6,941 nucleotides of DNA from Myxococcales bacterium (GTDB taxonomy: Bacteria; Myxococcota; Polyangia; Fen-1088): assembly GCA_003153875.1 (NCBI GenBank), contig PMBY01000477.1:1-6941 (forward strand), written 5' to 3'. The position numbers were made by a program, and so were the translations under genes. Positions 1 through 4,880 of the stretch are shown here, in pieces; position 1 is the first letter of the stretch, and every line of letters begins with the position of its first letter. The notes beneath the pieces are model-generated. The model saw only the letters and a program-made list of their open reading frames with translations, was not told where the DNA came from and did not search any database.

Positions 1-2
1 GT

Positions 3-131
3 TCGGGGCCTGATCCAGCAGTAGCGTCAGTGCAATTGTTCAAGCTAGTGGGGGCCAAGGACGTGGAGGCGTGGGCGCGCCGGCTGGGCATGACCACCCC
101 GATTATTACCGACCAGGCCCTGGCGTGCTGA
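3..131 (+). pseudogene. C-terminal remnant of a penicillin-binding protein (class A PBP-like transpeptidase), truncated
   Basis: An open frame enters from the left edge and ends at TGA 129-131. It gives about 42 residues that include VEAWARRLGMTTPI and end in LAC. This resembles the stretch of PBP1-type transpeptidases where an '(A)xxLGIxxPl' helix is followed by 'LALG'. If reading continues past the stop in the same frame, the next residues are RHEM, which fits the 'LALGxxEM' spacing with the TGA standing where the Gly codon would be. After that the similarity disappears, and the remaining part of a transpeptidase domain is absent. I read it as the end of a decayed or truncated gene. The upstream part is outside the window, so the catalytic motifs (SxxK, SxN, KTG) cannot be judged. 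An unrelated short C-terminus is possible. Confidence 0.45.
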
Positions 132-180
132 CGCCACGAGATGGTCGTCGCTGTCACGGTATTGTCGCACCCCATTTGTC

Positions 181-210
181 TTGACTATGAACTGAAAAGA
201 AGACTACAAC
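181..210 (+). promoter_or_regulatory. Weak candidate promoter of the collagen-like lipoprotein gene
   Basis: TTGACT at 181-186 matches five of six bases of a sigma-70 -35 box, and TACAAC at 205-210 is a poor -10 match after an 18-base spacer. The transcript would start about at the ATG at 218, so it would be leaderless or nearly so. That agrees with the lack of a clear Shine-Dalgarno sequence there. The match could be chance. Confidence 0.2.
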
Positions 211-217
211 GCCGCAC

Positions 218-1858
218 ATGGAAAATCTCATCGGTCTGCGTTTTAGTTCGAAACACTCTGGCCGGCTGGTTGGGCTGGCCTTGATCGGCGTGCTCGGTGC
301 TTGCACTGGGCGTAACTCGGGAAAGAGCGTGGAGACTTCGTCTCAGGCTCTCACCGGCTCGTTCGTGATCTCTGGCGCGGTGACGTCGTCGAAAGGCCCC
401 GTGGTGGGCGCGACGGTGAAGCTGGGAGGATCGGAAACCCGGACGGCTTTCTCCGACTCGACCGGGCACTACTCGATTCCAGGGCTTGGCGCGGGCAGCT
501 ATCAGTTGTCGGCGTCCGCCAGCTCCACCTGCGCGAGCTCGACCGTAAACGTTAACAATATGAACGCCAGCACGACGGTCGATCTCGGATTGACCGGGAC
601 CGGCTGCGCATCCTTCGTCGGGGTCCTCGGACCTACGGGTCCGGCGGGTCCGGCGGGTCCGCAGGGAAAGACTGGAGCGACTGGGGCGCAGGGGCCTGCC
701 GGCGCGGCGGGGCCTGCGGGCGTGGCGGGTCCGGTAGGGCCAGTGGGTGCGGTAGGGCCAGCGGGTGTGGCGGGGCCAGCGGGTGTGGCGGGTCCGGTGG
801 GTCCGGTGGGACCTGCGGGACCGGTAGGGCCAATGGGTGCGGCGGGACCTGCGGGACCGGCAGGACCGGCAGGACCGGCGGGACCAACGGGTCCGGCGGG
901 TCCCCCAACACCGCTCGCGCAGATTGGCACTTTCACCCTGGGCACCGGGGGCAGCAAGCTGGTAGACAACGTGCCAGTCCTTTCGTTCAGCCAGCGGGTG
1001 GACGTTGCCTCGTCCCTCCATGCCCCAACTGGATCCGCAGCTGGAGCGGCGACGGTCTCCGCGATCCAGATCACTCGCTACAGCGACCGTTCGAGTCCGA
1101 TGGTCAGCCTTCAGGCCGCGCAAGGCACAGTGATTCCCACGGCGACGATCATGCTTCTCCCTCGCAACGTGGAAGGCGACCGAATAGTCTACATGCTCGC
1201 GATTACGTTGACAAATGTCCTTGTCAACCAGGTCGGCACGGATTCTACCCAGAACACCGTGCCTCTTGAGAAGCTCAGTCTGTCTTTTGACCAGATCAAG
1301 TGGGAATTCACCGCCCGGAATGCTGAAAATAATGCCGGCCCAACGACAACAACCACCTACGACGTCAGGCAAAGACTGGTGCAGGGTTCAAGCGTATTTG
1401 TCCCCACCTTCGTCTATAGCAGTTCATACGACACTCCAATCGGCTATCACGACGAAACTCCGTTCTCCTCGCTCGCGCTTCAGCTAAGCAACTCGGCGAC
1501 GGGTACGGGCGCAGGCTCAGGAACCGCGACCGTTTCCCCATTGTCGCTCGTGGTCCCCGTTTTTCAGGACACCCTTGGCGAGTTCGGCAGTGCTCTGAAT
1601 GGAACGAGCGTTCCCTTGGTGACCGCTCACTACCTGGTAAACCGGGGAGGTGGTGATTCCTTCGATCGTCTGGTGTACCAGTTGACGAACGCGCTAGTGG
1701 TCTCGGTGGCGATCGATACCACCTCGACCGGAAGTCTCCAGGAAACCCTGGGATTCGACTTCACCCAGATCAAATGGAAAGCGTGGGAAATCCTCGCGAC
1801 AGGGGATCGGGGCTCGGAGACAGAGGCAGACTGGCCCCCCACGAAGACAGTTCACTAG
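218..1858 (+). CDS. Predicted surface lipoprotein: collagen-like stalk with two C-terminal Hcp-like modules
   Basis: 546 residues. Residues 1-28 form a signal peptide with three basic residues and the hydrophobic run [10 protein letters not shown]. The lipobox LGAC puts the lipidated cysteine at position 29, and the +2 residue Thr is compatible with outer-membrane sorting. Residues 48-130 look like a carboxypeptidase-regulatory-like beta sandwich ([25 protein letters not shown] pattern), with Cys105 and Cys130 as a possible disulfide. Residues 138-230 are 31 uninterrupted Gly-X-Y triplets, mostly GPA, GPV and GVA, expected to trimerise as a collagen triple helix. Residues about 234-368 resemble the Hcp family ([45 protein letters not shown]). 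Residues about 415-525 appear to be a diverged second copy ([31 protein letters not shown]). The ATG at 218 gives a complete signal peptide, but the nearest purine run, at 196-204, is weak and distant. No type VI secretion gene is nearby. An adhesin or surface-display role is inference. Confidence 0.85.
   Translation: MENLIGLRFSSKHSGRLVGLALIGVLGACTGRNSGKSVETSSQALTGSFVISGAVTSSKGPVVGATVKLGGSETRTAFSDSTGHYSIPGLGAGSYQLSASASSTCASSTVNVNNMNASTTVDLGLTGTGCASFVGVLGPTGPAGPAGPQGKTGATGAQGPAGAAGPAGVAGPVGPVGAVGPAGVAGPAGVAGPVGPVGPAGPVGPMGAAGPAGPAGPAGPAGPTGPAGPPTPLAQIGTFTLGTGGSKLVDNVPVLSFSQRVDVASSLHAPTGSAAGAATVSAIQITRYSDRSSPMVSLQAAQGTVIPTATIMLLPRNVEGDRIVYMLAITLTNVLVNQVGTDSTQNTVPLEKLSLSFDQIKWEFTARNAENNAGPTTTTTYDVRQRLVQGSSVFVPTFVYSSSYDTPIGYHDETPFSSLALQLSNSATGTGAGSGTATVSPLSLVVPVFQDTLGEFGSALNGTSVPLVTAHYLVNRGGGDSFDRLVYQLTNALVVSVAIDTTSTGSLQETLGFDFTQIKWKAWEILATGDRGSETEADWPPTKTVH
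629..907 (+). repeat. Collagen-like Gly-X-Y coding repeat (31 triplets)
   Basis: A perfect 9-base periodicity at the protein level: glycine falls at every third residue from residue 138 to 228 of the lipoprotein, with no interruption. The DNA is built from degenerate units such as GCGGGTCCG, GCGGGACCG and GTGGGTCCG, so adjacent copies are close enough for slippage. The repeat opens long non-coding frames on the opposite strand. Confidence 0.95.
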
Positions 1859-1871
1859 ACCCAACTTCTTA

Positions 1872-1901
1872 ATGAGACTCAGCCGAAACGCTGAGTCTCA
1901 T
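1872..1901 (+). terminator. Perfect 12-bp hairpin just after the lipoprotein gene
   Basis: ATGAGACTCAGC (1872-1883) and GCTGAGTCTCAT (1890-1901) are exact reverse complements around a six-base loop CGAAAC. The hairpin starts 13 bases after the stop codon. No T-tract follows (TCCTGAC), so by itself it is not a classical intrinsic terminator. It may act with the next hairpin, or protect the 3' end of the mRNA. Confidence 0.6.
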
Positions 1902-1905
1902 CCTG

Positions 1906-1939
1906 ACGGGGCCCCTACGCGGGCCCCGTTGGCATTTCT
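1906..1939 (+). terminator. GC-rich hairpin, likely intrinsic terminator of the lipoprotein gene
   Basis: ACGGGGCCC (1906-1914) pairs perfectly with GGGCCCCGT (1921-1929) around a six-base loop. It begins four bases after the previous hairpin and is followed by TTGGCATTTCT, a broken T-rich tail. The stable stem and its place after the stop codon support termination on the plus strand, although the tail is weak. Confidence 0.6.
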
Positions 1940-2124
1940 GGCCTCGCTGTTCCCAACCGCAGTCGTTGCGGCGGCGGTGTAGGGCTGGTGCCAGACGCTT
2001 TCCACTTGGCGCCACATGCACCCTCGAAATTCACTAGATCGACCTGTCTACTGCGAGCGCGGGGATCCATCCGACGGTGGCGCGTCCTGGCCGCGCAGTG
2101 CCTGGTCGCCAGTGCGGGTCGTTG

Positions 2125-2155
2125 AAAAAATGCGTATCTCTCCCCGCCCGGGAAG
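2125..2155 (-). terminator. Candidate terminator of the aspartate dehydrogenase gene
   Basis: On the minus strand, just after the stop codon, CTTCCC and GGGGAG can pair with one G-U around the loop GGGC (positions 2155-2140). Nine bases later a run of six T occurs (AAAAAA at 2125-2130 on the plus strand). The gap between stem and T-tract is longer than usual, so this is a weak candidate. Confidence 0.3.
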
Positions 2156-2161
2156 GCAGTC

Positions 2162-2935
2162 TCAGGCAAAGCGCAAACCGCCGCCGCCGCGACAGATGCG
2201 TTTCAGGGTTCCCATGGCGCTTTGTGGAGTATAGGCACCCGTGACTTTGCCGCCGGCTTCACTGCTCACTTCAATTCGGAATCGGTAGCCGGTTCCCTCG
2301 ACTTCGACCAGGTGGCTATTGGTTGACACAGCCGGATCGGCGACGATACGTGAAACCGTGCGATCAAATCCCAGGCCTGCCAGGGCGATGGCGGCGTGTA
2401 CGTTCACATTCCGAGGAAACTTTGCGCACGCCTGGCGGACAGGCCCCTCATAAACCACCGTGTGTTTGTCCGGCGGCAATCCCAGGCTGGCGGGACTCTT
2501 GGTGGTAGTCACCGTAACCGACTTGAGGGTCGGCCCGGCGTCTACCAAACCATCGATGCCGATCATGGCTCCATGGGGCAGCCAGACTTTCCGCCCGCAC
2601 TTGATTGCCGTTTCTTCCAACGCGGTCCGAAAGGCCTCGTCGGCCAGTGCGGTGATCGAGAACAGCAGCAGGTCCGAGCGCTCAACAATGCGCACAGCCA
2701 CCTGCTTGAGGAGATCGGCGTGCGCGGCCTCGACCACAAGGTCGGCCGGTCGGGCAAAGAGGTCGGACTGTTTGGCAATTCGGCATGCGGCCGGAATATC
2801 CTGCAGGCGTTTCTCATCCACATCGAACGCGTAGGCCAGCTCGATGGAGTCAGCCGCGCCCTCAGCGAGAACATACCGTGCCAGGAAACCGCCAATCGAG
2901 CCGCAACCCAACAAACCGATACGGACTTTGTTCAT
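2162..2935 (-). CDS. nadX: L-aspartate dehydrogenase-like protein
   Basis: 257 residues, close to the usual 260-270 of this family. The N-terminal Rossmann fold opens with IGLLGCGSIGG (GxGxxG at residues 10-15), and an acidic strand end (FDVDE, residues 37-41) suits NAD binding. The family motif HGAMIGIDGL lies at 121-130, followed by VYEGPVRQA (161-169), KFPRNVNVHAAIALAGLG (172-189), ADPAV (199-203) and NSHLVEVEG (206-214); His208 corresponds to the conserved active-site region. Known members oxidise L-aspartate to iminoaspartate, which can feed NAD synthesis through quinolinate synthase, in the cytoplasm. The ATG is supported by GAAGGGA six bases upstream on the minus strand. No nadA, nadB or nadC is adjacent, so the physiological role here is open. 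The gene converges with the lipoprotein gene and is divergent from the ATPase gene. Confidence 0.85.
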   Translation of the reverse strand: MNKVRIGLLGCGSIGGFLARYVLAEGAADSIELAYAFDVDEKRLQDIPAACRIAKQSDLFARPADLVVEAAHADLLKQVAVRIVERSDLLLFSITALADEAFRTALEETAIKCGRKVWLPHGAMIGIDGLVDAGPTLKSVTVTTTKSPASLGLPPDKHTVVYEGPVRQACAKFPRNVNVHAAIALAGLGFDRTVSRIVADPAVSTNSHLVEVEGTGYRFRIEVSSEAGGKVTGAYTPQSAMGTLKRICRGGGGLRFA

Positions 2936-3078
2936 TTCTGTTCCCTTCAGGAAATCAAATCGGGTTCCATGAATGTGCTTCGGAACCTGTGAAGAATCGC
3001 GCTATTAACCCCCGAGTGCGCCTCAGACGCAATAGGCTTTGCTGTGCGGTGTGGACAGGCCAGGGGCCACGCCAACCT

Positions 3079-3180
3079 CCGCTCAGCCCGCACGGCGATT
3101 CGTGGAAGTACCATTCTTGCGGCCTGCACCCAGACGGCAGCGTCACCTGCTGGGGCATTCCCCTGACGCTAGATCCTTGA
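3079..3180 (+). pseudogene. Remnant of an RCC1-repeat (beta-propeller) protein
   Basis: The frame ending at TGA 3178-3180 reads GDSWKYHSCGLHPDGSVTCW (residues encoded from 3094), then GIPLTLDP and stop. This matches the bacterial RCC1-type repeat signature 'G..HSCgLr.DGsVtCWG', a blade of a seven-bladed propeller common in secreted myxobacterial proteins. Only one blade is recognisable. The upstream part of the same frame, back into the dehydrogenase antisense, is not RCC1-like, and no start is nearby. It is most likely a leftover 3' end of a deleted or rearranged gene. Confidence 0.55.
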
Positions 3181-3212
3181 CTCGCAGCTGATGTCGACAA
3201 AGCCATTGGCCA

Positions 3213-3238
3213 CTTTCGTTTATCGTGATAAAGAAAAG
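3213..3238 (+). promoter_or_regulatory. Inverted repeat overlapping the ATPase translation start region (possible operator or RNA hairpin)
   Basis: TTTATC (3219-3224) and GATAAA (3227-3232) are a perfect inverted repeat with a two-base centre GT. Outer CTTT (3213-3216) and AAAG (3235-3238) extend the symmetry after a two-base mismatch. The site ends two bases before the ATG at 3241 and covers the place where a Shine-Dalgarno sequence would be. As DNA it could bind a dimeric regulator; a two-base loop makes a tight RNA hairpin less likely. Function is inferred from position only. Confidence 0.4.
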
Positions 3239-3240
3239 CC

Positions 3241-4395
3241 ATGCTTTTGCGCAGCCTCGTCCTCGATCGACACCCCAAGGGGAGTTTCTTCTTGTGGGGG
3301 CCACGTCAGATCGGAAAGACCGCACTTCTACGCGCCACCTACCCATCGGCGGTATGGGTCGATCTCCTCAAGACCGACGTGTACATGCGCTACCTGCGGC
3401 ACCCGGCCCTGCTGCGCGAAGAACTGAACGCAAAGCCACCCAGCGGCCCGGTTATCGTTGACGAAGTCCAGAAGTTGCCGGCGCTGCTCGACGAGATCCA
3501 CTGGCTTATCGAAAATCGCGGCATCGTGTTCGGCCTGTGCGGATCCAGCGCACGCAAGCTGCGGCGCGGACACGCCAACTTGCTGGGCGGTCGGGCGATC
3601 CGCTACGAGCTGCACGGGTTCGTTGCACATGAGCTTGGCCGCGACTTCCAACTGCTGCGCGCGCTCAACCACGGAGGACTACCCCGTCACTACCTTGCGG
3701 AATCACCCAGCCGCCTGCTTGCGGCCTACGTCGACGACTACCTCAAGGAAGAAGTCGCGAACGAGGGGCTGGTGCGCAACCTGCCAGCCTTTGCAGATTT
3801 CCTCAACGCCGCGGCGCTGGCTGATACCGATCTCGTGAACAGCGCCAACATCGCCCGCGAGTGCGCGATCTCAGCTCCCGCTGTGCGGGAGTACTTTCAG
3901 ATCCTTGTCGACACCTTGCTCGGCCGCTACTTGCCGGCCTATACCAAACGGCCGAAGCGTCGCATGATTCAGGCACGCAAGTTCTACTTTGCCGACGTTG
4001 GCACGGTGAACGTACTCGCGCGGCGAGGCCGCATCGAGCCGCGCTCTGAGCTTTTCGGCAAGGCCCTCGAGAACTGGATCTTCCACGAGCTGTCGGCCTT
4101 CGCTGCCTACCGTGCACCCGATCTTCGCTTGTCGTACTGGAGGACGGCCGCCGGCATCGAGGTGGACTTCGTGCTCGGCGACGCCGCGGTGGGCATCGAG
4201 GTCAAGTCCACCGCACACGCCGACGACACCCATTTGCGCGGGTTGCGTGCACTGCGTGCTGACCAGCCGTCGAACAAGAAGCTCATCTGCGTTTGTACCG
4301 AGGCCCGCGCACGTCGCACGCAGGACGGAATCGACATCCTGCCCGTAGCCGAGTTCCTGTCGAGACTGTGGCAGGGTGACTACGCGAGCGGCTAG
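3241..4395 (+). CDS. AAA family ATPase with C-terminal DUF4143 domain
   Basis: 384 residues, normal for the AAA_14/DUF4143 family. Walker A is GPRQIGKT (residues 20-27), the characteristic GPRQxGKT form. Walker B is VIVDE (71-75), followed by QKLPALLDEIHWLI. The family motif GSSARKLRRGHANLLGGRA lies at 101-119. The C-terminal DUF4143 part includes ARKFYFADVGTVNVL and then GIEVDFVLGD (305-314) and IEVKST (319-324). The spacing of acidic residues and ExK resembles a PD-(D/E)XK nuclease core, as is usual in this family. The protein should be cytoplasmic. The biological function of this widespread, patchily distributed family is not established. No good Shine-Dalgarno is visible before the ATG; the region holds an inverted repeat instead. 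All key motifs are intact. The last Gly codon and the TAG stop lie inside the left arm of the inverted-repeat element that follows. Confidence 0.92.
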   Translation: MLLRSLVLDRHPKGSFFLWGPRQIGKTALLRATYPSAVWVDLLKTDVYMRYLRHPALLREELNAKPPSGPVIVDEVQKLPALLDEIHWLIENRGIVFGLCGSSARKLRRGHANLLGGRAIRYELHGFVAHELGRDFQLLRALNHGGLPRHYLAESPSRLLAAYVDDYLKEEVANEGLVRNLPAFADFLNAAALADTDLVNSANIARECAISAPAVREYFQILVDTLLGRYLPAYTKRPKRRMIQARKFYFADVGTVNVLARRGRIEPRSELFGKALENWIFHELSAFAAYRAPDLRLSYWRTAAGIEVDFVLGDAAVGIEVKSTAHADDTHLRGLRALRADQPSNKKLICVCTEARARRTQDGIDILPVAEFLSRLWQGDYASG

Positions 4396-4407
4396 CTTTT
4401 TCACCAC
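4390..4407 (+). repeat. Left terminal inverted repeat
   Basis: It matches the right end at 4638-4655 in inverted orientation with one mismatch (T at 4398 against the G expected from the right arm). It includes the last Gly codon and TAG stop of the ATPase gene at 4390-4395. Confidence 0.75.
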
Positions 4408-4461
4408 AGAGTGCACAGAGAACACATCGCAGCCTGACGGCCGCAACCAAAGGAATCACTC

Positions 4462-4479
4462 CGGCCACGGCCACGGCCA
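4462..4479 (+). repeat. CGGCCA x3 microrepeat inside the element
   Basis: Three exact tandem copies of CGGCCA (4462-4467, 4468-4473, 4474-4479), followed by a decayed CGACCT. A short hexamer tract of this kind can vary in copy number between relatives. Confidence 0.8.
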
Positions 4480-4513
4480 CGACCTCCTGCAGCTATCGCG
4501 ACACCGTCGAGAA

Positions 4514-4532
4514 TCTTCGCGGCTCGCGAAGA
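4514..4532. repeat. 8-bp perfect hairpin inside the element
   Basis: TCTTCGCG (4514-4521) and CGCGAAGA (4525-4532) pair around a three-base loop GCT. It lies near the middle of the inverted-repeat element and could form a cruciform or RNA hairpin. No T-tract follows on either strand, so a terminator role is unlikely. Confidence 0.6.
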
Positions 4533-4637
4533 AGCGCGACGTTAGTAGTACAGAGGCCGGAAAGAGGGAAGGGTTCGGACCGGGCAGGAAGCCACCCCTT
4601 TCCGATCCGATCAGACTCTGTGACCTCTGTGTTTTCC

Positions 4638-4655
4638 GTGGTGAAACAGCTAGCC
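4638..4655 (-). repeat. Right terminal inverted repeat
   Basis: It is the inverted partner of 4390-4407, with 17 of 18 positions matching. Immediately inside it are two CTCTGTG units, the reverse complement of the CACAGAG units of the left arm. Confidence 0.75.
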
Positions 4656-4880
4656 TTGATCCACGGCCCAAGAGACGTTGGTTAGCGCCTCCAGTCAGAA
4701 GATCAGCTAGGTGTCGGTCGTTCAGGCGCCCGCCATGCGAGGCCCAACGACCCCGGCGGTATCCCGCGCGACGATGGAACCCGTGAAGGTTGAAGACGAA
4801 GCGGCGTCGCACAAGAGAGGGGCCGGGCAAAGCACCCTGTCGTCCGGCTACCGAGCGCGTGCCTGTCTGTGTTCCCGAGA
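4656..4880. other. Intergenic, nothing recognised
   Basis: This is the 225-base remainder of the 485-base gap between the ATPase and the lectin gene. Short frames cross it on both strands, but none has a ribosome binding site or a recognisable motif. I see no intrinsic terminator for the minus-strand lectin gene here. Confidence 0.5.

Larger units (their letters stand above)
1859..2161. other. Convergent intergenic region with hairpins; otherwise nothing recognised
   Basis: This 303-base spacer lies between the converging lipoprotein and aspartate dehydrogenase genes. It holds two strong hairpins at its left end and a weak terminator candidate for the minus-strand gene at its right end. Between about 1940 and 2124 I see no RNA gene, no convincing reading frame and no family resemblance. 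Short frames on both strands there lack start signals and recognisable motifs. Confidence 0.6.
2936..3240. other. Divergent intergenic region between the dehydrogenase and ATPase genes
   Basis: This 305-base stretch contains the ribosome binding site of the minus-strand dehydrogenase (about 2942-2948), an RCC1-repeat remnant (3079-3180) and the palindrome before the ATPase start (3213-3238). Between 2960 and 3078 I found no convincing promoter or gene on either strand. Confidence 0.55.
4390..4655. mobile_element. 266-bp MITE-like element with 18-bp terminal inverted repeats
   Basis: The left end GGCTAGCTTTTTCACCAC (4390-4407) and the right end GTGGTGAAACAGCTAGCC (4638-4655) are reverse complements at 17 of 18 positions. 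Inside the ends, each arm carries two CACAGAG units: 4405-4411 and 4414-4420 on the left, and CTCTGTG at 4616-4622 and 4625-4631 on the right. The interior holds three CGGCCA copies and an 8-bp hairpin. No transposase or other gene fits inside. 'TTCACCACAGAG..CACAGAG' arms are known to me as a dispersed non-coding repeat type in many bacterial genomes, sometimes around small nuclease-like genes. The outer GCTAGC is self-complementary, so it may be a target duplication rather than part of the repeat, in which case the element is about 254 bp. The left end overlaps the ATPase stop codon. Confidence 0.7.

Noticed and set aside
629..907. Possible CRISPR-like or satellite repeat
   Set aside because: Units are 9 bases with codon periodicity and no spacers; it is a coding collagen-like repeat.
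502..1074. Minus-strand frame coding [15 protein letters not shown] sequence
   Set aside because: The reverse complement of GGNCCN-type repeat units also encodes Gly-Pro repeats, so the collagen look is a mirror effect. The plus strand has the lipobox and the flanking domains.
185..1372. Long minus-strand frame of 395 codons, rich in Arg, Ser and His
   Set aside because: It is the antisense of the lipoprotein gene; the Gly-X-Y repeat keeps all frames open. The protein has no family features and the composition of a shadow frame.
218..1858. A true type VI secretion tube gene
   Set aside because: The protein has a lipoprotein signal peptide and a collagen stalk, and no other type VI secretion gene is in the window.
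1915..2169. Minus-strand frame of 84 codons after the dehydrogenase gene
   Set aside because: It has no recognisable motif, and it overlaps the terminator candidates of both neighbouring genes.
2396..2992. Plus-strand frames opposite the aspartate dehydrogenase
   Set aside because: They are shadows of the minus-strand gene, which has intact family motifs and a good ribosome binding site.
4376..4786. Plus-strand frame of 136 codons over the inverted-repeat element
   Set aside because: Its residues (FFTTECTEN, LCDLCVFRGE) are translations of the CACAGAG/CTCTGTG arms, a typical artefact of this repeat type.
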